A stretch of 64,000 nt of DNA from JAHEKO01 sp965212505 (GTDB lineage: Bacteria; Acidobacteriota; Thermoanaerobaculia; Multivoradales; JAHEKO01): contig OZ243123.1 in the NCBI GenBank assembly GCA_965212505.1, positions 4,464,001-4,528,000 on the forward strand, read 5' to 3'. The notes under the pieces were generated by a model that saw only the letters and a list, made by a program, of their open reading frames with translations, did no database searches and was not told the DNA's origin. Made by a program: the position numbers and the translations under genes. Below, in pieces: positions 28,862 through 36,099 of the stretch. Numbering within the stretch: position 1 is the first letter of the stretch; each line of letters opens with the position of its first letter.

Positions 28862-30061
28862 ATGACCGAGTCTGGCTGCACGACCTGTCCCGGCGGCTGC
28901 GCCACCGACCGAGACGCCGGCTTCCGCGTGCTCCCCGAGCACCGTCGCTTTAGCCAGCGCGACGACATCTTCAGCCGCTCGTTCTGGGACTCCCAGATCC
29001 ACTCGGAGAAGAGCGACCGCTTCTACGAGTCGTACCGTCGGCCGCTCAAGTCGTGGCGCCACGTCGACGGCTACCAGCACAAGGACTTTGCACTGCGGAA
29101 CGCCGGCTGGCACCTGGCCGACTTCTTCGCGGAGCGCCTCGAAGAGGACGATCGCCGGGAGGGTTTCCTCGACTTTCTGACCGCTCAACGCGAGGGCTCG
29201 GACGAGCGACGAGAGGTCGAGCCGGAGCCCATGGCGCGGGAGGTCAAGAAGGCGGCCGAGCTGTTCGGCGCCGATCTGGTCGGCATCACGTACCACGACG
29301 AACGCTGGCTCTACACGAACAAGTACAGCCGCCAGGGCGAGTCTCAAGTCCCGATGGACCTGCCCGACGGGATGACTTCGGTGATTGTCGTTTGCCACGA
29401 GATGGACCACGACCTGCTGCTGACCGTGCCGTCCGCCTTGAGCGGTACGGCGACCGGCGTCGGCTACTCGAAGGACGTGGTCACGCTGCTCGCGCTCGCT
29501 CAGTACATTCGGAACCTCGGCTACCGGGCGTACGCGAGCATGAACGACACCGCGTCGAGCATCCCCTACGCGGTGATGGCGGGGCTCGGCGAGTACGGGC
29601 GCCACGGGCTACTCATCGCACCCGGCCTCGGGCCGAGGCTGCGGATCGGCAAGATCTTCACCGACCTCCCGCTCGCGCACGATCGACCCATCCGCTTTGG
29701 TGTGCAGGAGTTCTGCGATGTCTGTAGGCGGTGTTCCGACGCGTGTCCTCCGAAAGCGATCGCCACCGACGAGCCGAGCGCCGAGACTCACAACCGCTCG
29801 AACACGGTCGGCGTCGAGAAGTGGACGACCGACGCCGAGAAGTGTTTCGACTTCTGGGTGAGCCAGATCACCGACTGCTCGATCTGTATTCGCGTCTGCC
29901 CGTACAACCGCAGCTACCCGCGTTGGCTGAATCGGCTACGGTTCCGGTTGATGGGCTCTTTCCTGAGGCGATTCATGCTGAGGCTCGACGGGTGGCTCGG
30001 AGGCGGAGAGCGCCTGGCGCCTTCCCGCTGGTGGTCCAAAGCGCGCCGGAGCGAATCGTGA
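28862..30061 (+). CDS. Reductive dehalogenase-family (RdhA-like) corrinoid iron-sulfur protein, no Tat signal
   Basis: 399 residues from ATG 28862. The C-terminal half matches RdhA: GYRAYASMNDTASSIPYAVMAGLGEYGRHGLLI, GPRLRIGKIFTDLPL, then two ferredoxin-type clusters, CDVCRRCSDACPPKA (CxxCxxCxxxCP) and C-FDFW-CSICIRVCPYNR. The middle GADLVGITYHDERWLYTN fits the RdhA cobalamin domain. The N-terminus begins with Cys-rich TESGCTTCPGGCATD and has no twin-arginine leader, so the protein is cytoplasmic, unlike respiratory dehalogenases. No rdhB anchor or corrinoid gene is adjacent. The related QueG family is less likely because the SIPYAVMAGLGE and CFDFW signatures are RdhA-type. GTGA overlap with the DUF983 gene. 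The substrate is unknown. Confidence 0.82.
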   Translation: MTESGCTTCPGGCATDRDAGFRVLPEHRRFSQRDDIFSRSFWDSQIHSEKSDRFYESYRRPLKSWRHVDGYQHKDFALRNAGWHLADFFAERLEEDDRREGFLDFLTAQREGSDERREVEPEPMAREVKKAAELFGADLVGITYHDERWLYTNKYSRQGESQVPMDLPDGMTSVIVVCHEMDHDLLLTVPSALSGTATGVGYSKDVVTLLALAQYIRNLGYRAYASMNDTASSIPYAVMAGLGEYGRHGLLIAPGLGPRLRIGKIFTDLPLAHDRPIRFGVQEFCDVCRRCSDACPPKAIATDEPSAETHNRSNTVGVEKWTTDAEKCFDFWVSQITDCSICIRVCPYNRSYPRWLNRLRFRLMGSFLRRFMLRLDGWLGGGERLAPSRWWSKARRSES

Positions 30062-30489
30062 GCGGACCCGACGACACCCAACCGACCCTGTCGACGATCC
30101 TCCTTCGAGGATTCTCGAAGAGGTGCGCACGCTGCGGCCGCGGCGAGCTCTACCGCCGCTGGACGGCGCTCCACAAACACTGCCCCGAGTGCGGCCTCCG
30201 GCTACTCGAGAACCAGGGCGACCCGTGGTTCTTCCAGCTTCTGATCGACCGCGCGCTGTTCGTGCTGCCGGTGATCGCAGCGCTCTTCTTCGGGCTGCAC
30301 AAGAGCAACATGCCGCTTTTCATCGGCTACTGCGTCGCGCTGGTTGCGTTCTTCATCTACACCACGCCGCATCGATACGGCGCCTGCGTCGCGCTCGACT
30401 ACTACTCCCGCCTGCGAGCCGGCCCGAGCGGTGGCGAGTCAGGCGATGAACAGATCGAACGCGACCACTCCGGCGACGGCGAGCAGTAG
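30058..30489 (+). CDS. DUF983 small membrane protein with zinc ribbon
   Basis: 143 residues from GTG 30058, overlapping the previous stop (GTGA). A zinc ribbon (CARCGRGELYRRW...CPECG) precedes two transmembrane helices (ALFVLPVIAALFFGL and FIGYCVALVAFFIY). This is the DUF983 layout; members are often found near cytochrome oxidase genes, and their function is unknown. Coupling to the RdhA-like gene suggests co-expression. Its 3' end overlaps the convergent membrane-protein gene by about 50 bases. Confidence 0.85.
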   Translation: MSGPDDTQPTLSTILLRGFSKRCARCGRGELYRRWTALHKHCPECGLRLLENQGDPWFFQLLIDRALFVLPVIAALFFGLHKSNMPLFIGYCVALVAFFIYTTPHRYGACVALDYYSRLRAGPSGGESGDEQIERDHSGDGEQ

Positions 30490-30822
30490 AACTCCGGCCA
30501 TCACGAACTTGGCGGACCGTTCGGGGTTCACCTGGGCTAGCCCTTTGCGCCCGACGGCGGGAAAGGCGAAGTAGATCGCGCCCTTCGCTACATGCGCCCA
30601 ACCGAGGAGGGTGACGAGTATCGGCACGCCCTGCCAAACGTTGTGGAAGGCGACGACGATCGAGCCGAACATCAGGCTCAGGAAGCCGGCCACGAAGACG
30701 CCCGGCTCCCCCCATTCGCGCAGGCGTACGAAGAAGTCCACCCAGACCTTCGGTTGGAGAACGTGGGAGGTCCCCATGACCCCCATGTGGATCACGAAGA
30801 AGATCCGTACTGCCTCTTCCAC
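30439..30822 (-). CDS. Small integral membrane protein of unknown function
   Basis: 127 residues from GTG 30822, which has a GGAGG 10 bases upstream; ATG 30864 lies inside the esterase gene. Four hydrophobic segments are visible (IFFVIHMGVMGTSHVL, VFVAGFLSLMFGSIVVAF, PILVTLLGWAHVAKGAIYFAF, FVMAGVLLLAVAGVVAFDL). I cannot assign a family. It starts 6 bases after the esterase gene ends, so it is probably its operon partner. Confidence 0.75.
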   Translation of the reverse strand: MEEAVRIFFVIHMGVMGTSHVLQPKVWVDFFVRLREWGEPGVFVAGFLSLMFGSIVVAFHNVWQGVPILVTLLGWAHVAKGAIYFAFPAVGRKGLAQVNPERSAKFVMAGVLLLAVAGVVAFDLFIA

Positions 30823-30827
30823 GACGC

Positions 30828-32567
30828 TTAGTCCTCCGAGCGCGAAGCCGCCCAGGCCTTCCAACGCTCCGTGTCCAGACCCTCGGGCGAGCTCGCCTGT
30901 AGCCGCTCCCAGATCCGCGGCAGGTACATCGTGTTGTAGCGCAGCCGGGAGATGTGATTGCCGTTCTCGTGATCGCCGTTCCAGCAGTGCTCGGCTCGGT
31001 CACCGTAGTCGACCTCGCCGGCGTAGTACGGATCGGTTGTCGACTCCAGGAACTCCTCGACGATGTAGACGGCGTTGTTCAGGTAGTAGTTGTCCATGTC
31101 GCCGCAGTAGATGTGAATCTTGCCCTCGAGATCGTTGCCGAACTTCGCCCAGTCGCGCTCGATGATGTGTCCCAGGTCGTGGTTCTCTCGCCAGTACGCG
31201 GCGACGTCTTTGTCGATCTCGCCGGTCAGCTTGTCGAAGATCCGCTGCGGGTAGCCGTCCTCGCCGACCGGAGAGAAGACCGCCTCCCAGACGTCGAACT
31301 GGTTTCCGGACCGGGTCTTGGTCCCGAGCGCCAGCTCCATGTGGTTGAAGTCTGCGATCGACATGTCGACCTGGCCGAGGTAGTTGCGACGACCGGCACG
31401 TTCTATGGTCTTGAACGTGCCCTTCTTGTAGAACGCGTTCTCGTCTTCGTAGAGGTTGATGGTCATGAACGCGCGGAAATCGATCGGGTCGGGGCAGGCC
31501 GCGAAGCAGCCGTTGTATTCGGTCGGGTAGTGCACCTGCGCTCCGAGCGCCTCCCAACCCCCCGTCGAGCCGCCGTAGAGGAAACGCCCGGCCGGACCGA
31601 TGCCGCGGAAGAGCTTCTCGATGTGGGGCACGAGCTCGTAGGTGATCGCGTCGCCATAGGGACCCAGGTTCTCCGAGTTGACCGCGTATGAATCGTCGTA
31701 GAACGGATTCGCGTGTTGGATCTCGATCACCAGGTAGCGCGGGAAGTTGTCGGACGTCCACTTCTGGTAGAAGTCGTACGCCTCCTGCTGCTGCACTCGG
31801 TTGTAGCAGTCGACGTCGAAACGGGCGGCATAGACGCACTCTAGGTCGGGGTCGGGAGGCGTCGTGCGGAAGCCACCGAAGTCGGCAGGAAAGTGCCCGT
31901 GGAAGATCATGAGCGGGTAGCGCTCGTTCGGGCTGTCGTCGAAACCGTGGGGCACCAGCACGTGGGCGCCGAGAAACATGTCGCGCCCCCAGAACTCCGA
32001 CAAGAGCTCCGACCGAATTTCGATGTGCTTGATGTACTCCGTGTCCTCGGGGCGCTCGACCGGATCGATCTCGTTGTCGAGCACCAACTCCACGGTCTCT
32101 TGGGAACCACCGTCGAGAACCATCTTGCGAGGCGTCGAGTAGAGGTTGCGCGGCTCTCGGTTCCACTGTTGACCGGCGGCCCAGCTCGCCGGCAACTTGA
32201 CTACATGGCCGTCTCCGCGCTCGAACGTGTCGTAACGATGCAGGAGCGCCTGCACCGTGTACTCGCCTGCCGGGAGATCGCTGAGACGCCGAACCGGATA
32301 GCCGAAGGTCTCCGCGTCGAAAACCACCGCGTCCTCCTCACCGAGCGCCTCGGCATCGACGCCAAAGACCTGTGCGGTGCCGACACCCCAGCCGACCTGG
32401 AAGCGCGGCTCGCGCTCACCGTCCGCCGCGATCAACACCAACACACGACCGTCGAGCGGCTCAGCCCATATCTCGTCGTCCACGCGCACGTGGAACTCGA
32501 GGGCAAACAGTGGCAGTGCGGTCGCCCAGACGGCCGCGACGACAGAAACGCGGATCACGGATCTCAT
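30828..32567 (-). CDS. Exported esterase-like alpha/beta-hydrolase
   Basis: 579 residues from ATG 32567, which has AAGGAGGAG just upstream and is followed by a signal peptide (VSVVAAVWATALPLFALE). An N-terminal beta domain of about 150 residues precedes a putative-esterase domain: YPLMIFHGHFPADFG, nucleophile elbow FLYGGSTGGWEALGAQ, and probable catalytic histidine in HCWNGDHENGNH. HIYCGDMDNYYLNNAVYIVEEFL resembles the aspartate region of the fold. The arrangement resembles Esterase D/Fes-like enzymes with an N-terminal sandwich. It is divergent from the selenoprotein gene, with 61 bases between the starts. Confidence 0.85.
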   Translation of the reverse strand: MRSVIRVSVVAAVWATALPLFALEFHVRVDDEIWAEPLDGRVLVLIAADGEREPRFQVGWGVGTAQVFGVDAEALGEEDAVVFDAETFGYPVRRLSDLPAGEYTVQALLHRYDTFERGDGHVVKLPASWAAGQQWNREPRNLYSTPRKMVLDGGSQETVELVLDNEIDPVERPEDTEYIKHIEIRSELLSEFWGRDMFLGAHVLVPHGFDDSPNERYPLMIFHGHFPADFGGFRTTPPDPDLECVYAARFDVDCYNRVQQQEAYDFYQKWTSDNFPRYLVIEIQHANPFYDDSYAVNSENLGPYGDAITYELVPHIEKLFRGIGPAGRFLYGGSTGGWEALGAQVHYPTEYNGCFAACPDPIDFRAFMTINLYEDENAFYKKGTFKTIERAGRRNYLGQVDMSIADFNHMELALGTKTRSGNQFDVWEAVFSPVGEDGYPQRIFDKLTGEIDKDVAAYWRENHDLGHIIERDWAKFGNDLEGKIHIYCGDMDNYYLNNAVYIVEEFLESTTDPYYAGEVDYGDRAEHCWNGDHENGNHISRLRYNTMYLPRIWERLQASSPEGLDTERWKAWAASRSED

Positions 32568-32628
32568 CAGTCTCCTCCTTGTCGCCATCCTAGCCCGGAG
32601 GCTGCCGCGGCTTTGATAGGTTCGCCCC

Positions 32629-33213
32629 GTGACCCGCTCGGTGCTCTTCGCTGCACTAGCGTTCCTCGCCTGTGGGCAGATGGGCGCGCAGTCCGACCGC
32701 ATGGCTCCCGGAGCGCCGCACGAGACCCGTCTCGAAATCGGCCAGCTGCCACCCATCGGCTTCGCACTCGCTTCGGCGACCGACGGTGCGATCTTCGACC
32801 TCGAGGCCGAACGAGGAGAGCGACCGATTCTGCTGCTCTTCTTCCGCGGCCTCTGGTGACCGTTCTGCCGCACGCAGCTCGGTGAGCTGCACGCATCGAT
32901 CGAGGAGATTCGCGCCACCGGCGCGGAGTTCTGGGCGATCGCAAACGACGATCCGGAGAAGCTCGCCGCGTACGTCGAAAAGGAGGGCTTCGACTTCCCC
33001 ATGTTGGTCGACACGGACGGCTCGACCATCGAGAGTTGGGGCCTGCTGAACGCGGTCGACCCGAAGGGGCGTCTCATCCCGCATCCGGCGCTGGTCACGC
33101 TCGACCTCGATGGCGTCGTGCGCGACGTCTTTGTCGAGACCAACTACCGGCTCCGGCCCACGGTTCCCGAGGTGATCGAACGCCTCGGCCAATCGCTCGG
33201 GAGCGAACCATGA
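32629..33213 (+). CDS. Probable selenoprotein: peroxiredoxin-like (AhpC/TSA) lipoprotein with in-frame TGA
   Basis: A GTG start gives a lipoprotein-type signal (VLFAALAFLACGQ). The thioredoxin-fold domain then reads GERPILLLFFRGLW, a TGA at 32857-32859, and PFCRTQLGELHASIEE. Cys homologues have RGxWCPFCRxQL at this point, so residue 77 is inferred to be selenocysteine and the redox motif W-U-P-F-C. The frame stays open and conserved after the TGA to 33213 (EFWAIANDDPEKLAAYV, GFDFPMLVDTDG, LVTLDLDGVVRDVFVETNYR), giving 194 residues. A stem-loop sits just after the TGA. It is probably an exported thiol/selenol peroxidase. Its stop overlaps the next start (ATGA). Without Sec insertion it would be a 76-residue fragment. 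Confidence 0.85.
32860..32895 (+). promoter_or_regulatory. SECIS-like stem-loop directing selenocysteine at TGA 32857
   Basis: A perfect 7-bp stem, GCAGCTC (32874-32880) and GAGCTGC (32884-32890), closes a GGT loop at 32881-32883. The loop starts 21 bases after the TGA, within the spacing usual for bacterial SECIS elements. A G is the first loop base, as is typical. TGC 32866-32868 and GCA 32893-32895 could extend the stem beyond an internal loop. SelB would bind this hairpin in the mRNA. It overlaps coding sequence for TQLGELH, so coding constraint could mimic part of it. Confidence 0.7.
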
Positions 33214-34511
33214 TCGCGCGCCAGCGCAGCACTCGACAGATGACCTGGGCGATTGTTGGATTTGCGCTCGCCTCCACTGGGTGGGCCCAGGAGCCCGAGG
33301 CGACTCGCGGCTTCCTCCAGACCCAGGCTGACGCCTACACTCGCTACGAGCTCCTGCATCCGAAGAGTCGGAGCTTTCGCATCGTCTATGACGTCACCGC
33401 AACCGCCGCGGGGGCACGTCACTACTTCAACCCGATTCGCGTGGGCAGTGAGCCGACGGTGCACAGCGTGACCGACCTCGCTTCCGGCAAGGCGCTCGAA
33501 TGGAGCCTGGTCGACGCCGCTCAGGCGACCGCCGACGGCCTGCTCGAAGCGGGGCACGAGGGACAGTTCATTCGTGTCACCTTGGCGCGCCCTGTACCCG
33601 AGGGGGGCGAGGGTCGCATTCGGATCGACAAGACCTACCGCGACCCGGAGAGCTACTCGGGCGAGGGCGACACTCTCGTCTTCGAACGCACGCTAGGCGT
33701 TCGCCGCAACTCGATCGTTCTACCACCCCACTTCGAGCTCATCGCCTGCAACTACCCCTCCGAGGTCGCGCGCGAAGCGGACGGAAGAATCCGCCTCTCG
33801 TACATGAACCGCGGCCCGGCGCCAGTGCCGCTGCGCGTGATCGCTCGAAGAGTCCGACACGAGCCCTCCGAGGCGAAGCGAGAAGGGTCCGGTGCCCTCG
33901 AGTCGAGAGGCACCGTCGAGCGGCAGACTGCGGCCGGCGCCCGGGCCGACTTCGACCCTCCCGAGCGCGCCTTCCAGGATCGCGAGATCGTCTACTTCCT
34001 GCTCCAGCCGGAGACCCACTCGTTTCGGCTCTACCACGACTACACCGAGACGCGACCGGGGGTCGACCGCTATCTCAACATCGTACGCCCCGGAAGTCGC
34101 GCCTCCGATCCGTCCGCGCTGGTGCTCGACACGGGTGAGCAGCTCGAGGTCGAGACGCTGCGGGGCACCGAGATCGCGGCCAAGGGAATCGACATCGGCG
34201 AAGAACCGACGGCCGACTCCGAGGTCGTGGTGATCTGGTTCGAGCCGGTCGCGGCCGGCGCCTCGACGCGACTACGGATCGAAGAGACCTACACCGATGC
34301 CGGGCGCTACGGCCTCGACGGCGACGAACTACTCTGGGACCGGAGCTTCGGCCGCAACCGCAACACCGTGGTGCTGCCCAACAACTGGTACCTGACACGC
34401 AGCACGATCCCCGCGGTGATCGACCTCGACGAGGAAGGGCGCACGCGTCTCTACTTCGAGAACGACCGACCCGATCTGGTCCAGGTGCTGATTCGGGCTC
34501 GCCGCCGCTAG
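33210..34511 (+). CDS. Exported protein with two duplicated ~190-residue domains
   Basis: 433 residues from ATG 33210, overlapping the selenoprotein stop (ATGA); ATG 33240 just before the hydrophobic TWAIVGFALASTGWAQ is an alternative. The two halves are homologous. Compare HPKSRSFRIVYDVTATAAGARHY with PETHSFRLYHDYTETRPGVDRY, IRIDKTYRDPESYSGEGDTLVFERT with IEETYTDAGRYGLDGDELLWDRS, and VRRNSIVLPPHF with RNRNTVVLPNNW. No domain is recognised; a beta-rich periplasmic protein is likely. Translational coupling suggests it works with, or is protected or reduced by, the selenoprotein (inference). Its stop forms a CTAG overlap with the convergent cupin gene. Confidence 0.8.
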   Translation: MIARQRSTRQMTWAIVGFALASTGWAQEPEATRGFLQTQADAYTRYELLHPKSRSFRIVYDVTATAAGARHYFNPIRVGSEPTVHSVTDLASGKALEWSLVDAAQATADGLLEAGHEGQFIRVTLARPVPEGGEGRIRIDKTYRDPESYSGEGDTLVFERTLGVRRNSIVLPPHFELIACNYPSEVAREADGRIRLSYMNRGPAPVPLRVIARRVRHEPSEAKREGSGALESRGTVERQTAAGARADFDPPERAFQDREIVYFLLQPETHSFRLYHDYTETRPGVDRYLNIVRPGSRASDPSALVLDTGEQLEVETLRGTEIAAKGIDIGEEPTADSEVVVIWFEPVAAGASTRLRIEETYTDAGRYGLDGDELLWDRSFGRNRNTVVLPNNWYLTRSTIPAVIDLDEEGRTRLYFENDRPDLVQVLIRARRR

Positions 34512-35050
34512 CCCGAGCGCTCCGGCATGTGGCGCAGACCGCCCGGGCGAGTGAGCCGGCGGATCGCTTCGGCCGCATCGGGGTAGCGAGCGATGAGTTC
34601 GTCGCGCTCGCCCCCTTCGTAGTCGCTCTCGGTAAAGCCGGGTGCCATGGTGGTTCCCATCAGAGCAAACCGACCGCCCTCGAGGACTCGCGAGCCCTGC
34701 CAGATTCCGCGCGGAGCGACGTGCTGCACCTGCTGGCCGCCGAGGACATCCGAACCGAGAACCACCTGCTCGACCGCACCGTCGGGATGGAGCTGCAGGA
34801 GCTCGACCGGATCTCCGAGGTAGAAGTGGTAGACCTCGTCGGTCGGCAGGCGATGAAGTGCTGAGAACGAGTCGGGCTCGTCGGTGATCAGGTAGTAGAT
34901 CAACGTCGAGAGCGGCTTGTCGTCCCGGTAGCGCTCGGGCAAGACCGCTGCGGCGAGGGATTCGTCGGCAACGAAGGTCTGGCGGTAGAGGCCCCCCTCC
35001 ACATCGAGCGGTTCGAGGTTCAGCCTCTCGATCAGTTCAGGCACGTTCAT
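34508..35050 (-). CDS. DUF985 (cupin_5) family protein
   Basis: 180 residues matching the cupin_5/DUF985 family over its length: LNLEPLDVEGGLYRQTF, LSTLIYYLI, FSALHRLPTDEVYHFYLGDPVELLQLHPDG, GGQQVQHVAPRGIWQGSRV and a final TMAPGFTESDYEGG. Metal ligands are likely in LHRLPTDEVYHFY (His, Glu, His). The biochemical role of the family is not established. It is convergent with the duplicated-domain gene and divergent from the dehydrogenase gene. Confidence 0.93.
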   Translation of the reverse strand: MNVPELIERLNLEPLDVEGGLYRQTFVADESLAAAVLPERYRDDKPLSTLIYYLITDEPDSFSALHRLPTDEVYHFYLGDPVELLQLHPDGAVEQVVLGSDVLGGQQVQHVAPRGIWQGSRVLEGGRFALMGTTMAPGFTESDYEGGERDELIARYPDAAEAIRRLTRPGGLRHMPERSG

Positions 35051-35119
35051 GGGTTCATGCTGGCACGTGCGCTCGAGCGCGGCAAAACGGGCTCCAGCGA
35101 CCGGGTATGCTCCGCCGCG

Positions 35120-36013
35120 ATGAGTGAATCAGAGATCAAGACCCTGTGCGTGACCGGGGCCGGCCAGATGGGCTCGCAGATCGCCATGCTGGGAGCCCTC
35201 GCCGGCATCGAGACCCGACTCCACGACATCTCCGAAGAGCAGCTCGAGGCGGCCGTCGCGACCAACCGCAAACACATCCAGCGTCGAGTCGACAAAGGCA
35301 AGATGAGCGCCGAGGAGATGGCCGGAGCGTTCGACCGACTCACCGCCTCGAGCGACCTGGAACAGGCGTCCACCGGAGCAGACTTCGTCATCGAGGCGGT
35401 GACCGAGCGACTCGAGGTGAAGCGTGCGGTCTTCGAGCAGCTCGATCGGTTCACTCCCGATCACGCGGTTCTGGCAACCAACAGTTCGTATCTCATGAGC
35501 TCCGAGATCGCGAGCGCAACCGCGCGGCCGGAGAAGGTCTGCAACATGCATTTCTTCTTTCCACCATTGGTCATGAGACTGGTGGAGGTCGTGAAGGGCG
35601 AGGCGACATCCGACGCCACGGCGCAGGCGGCCTCCGACCTCGCGCGCCGCATGGGGCGGCACCCGGTGCTGCTCCACAAAGAGCTTCCCGGCTTCCTCGT
35701 CAACCGCATCTTGCGGTCGATCGTGAATGAGGCCTACTACCTGCTCGACAATGGTGTCGCGTCGTTCGAAGACATCGACAACGCCTGTCGGCTCGGCCTG
35801 AACCATCCGCTCGGCCCGTTCCAACTCTCCGACTTCTCCGGGCTCGACATCGGCTACAACGCGCGCCAGGAGATCTTCACGCGCACCGGAAACGCCGAGG
35901 ACGCACCTCCAAGCGCGCTCGCTCGGCGGGTCGAGAGAGGCGACCTCGGACGCAAGACCGGGCGCGGCTTCTACGACTACTCGACCGACCCTCCGACACC
36001 AACCGAAGACTGA
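35120..36013 (+). CDS. 3-hydroxyacyl-CoA (3-hydroxybutyryl-CoA) dehydrogenase
   Basis: 297 residues from ATG 35120; the in-frame upstream extension is not conserved. The NAD site is CVTGAGQMGSQIAMLGALAG. The catalytic histidine is in NMHFFFPPLVMRLVEVV; the family more often has HFFNPP. PGFLVNRILRSIVNEAY and LNHPLGPFQLSDFSGLDI complete the 3HCDH domains. It oxidises 3-hydroxyacyl-CoA in beta-oxidation or butanoate metabolism. It is a stand-alone gene, with no thiolase or enoyl-CoA hydratase nearby. Confidence 0.93.
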   Translation: MSESEIKTLCVTGAGQMGSQIAMLGALAGIETRLHDISEEQLEAAVATNRKHIQRRVDKGKMSAEEMAGAFDRLTASSDLEQASTGADFVIEAVTERLEVKRAVFEQLDRFTPDHAVLATNSSYLMSSEIASATARPEKVCNMHFFFPPLVMRLVEVVKGEATSDATAQAASDLARRMGRHPVLLHKELPGFLVNRILRSIVNEAYYLLDNGVASFEDIDNACRLGLNHPLGPFQLSDFSGLDIGYNARQEIFTRTGNAEDAPPSALARRVERGDLGRKTGRGFYDYSTDPPTPTED

Positions 36014-36099
36014 GCGTCGCGACACCGTCGCGACCCGCCTTCGAGTGCTAGAATTCCTTTACTCATGGGGGTTTGTTGAGCACTCGTCGGGGGGTGGAA

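Noticed and set aside
28862..30061. Epoxyqueuosine reductase (QueG)
   Set aside because: It shares the double ferredoxin and corrinoid ancestry, but the SIPYAVMAGLGE and CFDFW signatures fit RdhA-type proteins better.
32857..32859. TGA read as a true stop (pseudogene)
   Set aside because: The position coincides with the expected catalytic Cys, the frame continues with conserved sequence, and a SECIS-like hairpin follows, so recoding is preferred.
32568..33143. In-frame N-terminal extension of the esterase gene
   Set aside because: It is antisense to the selenoprotein gene, and the ATG at 32567 has a strong ribosome-binding site and signal peptide.
36018..36036. GTCGCGAC palindromes as an operator
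   Set aside because: Two adjacent copies of a GC-only palindrome are weak evidence in such GC-rich DNA, and no regulator is adjacent.
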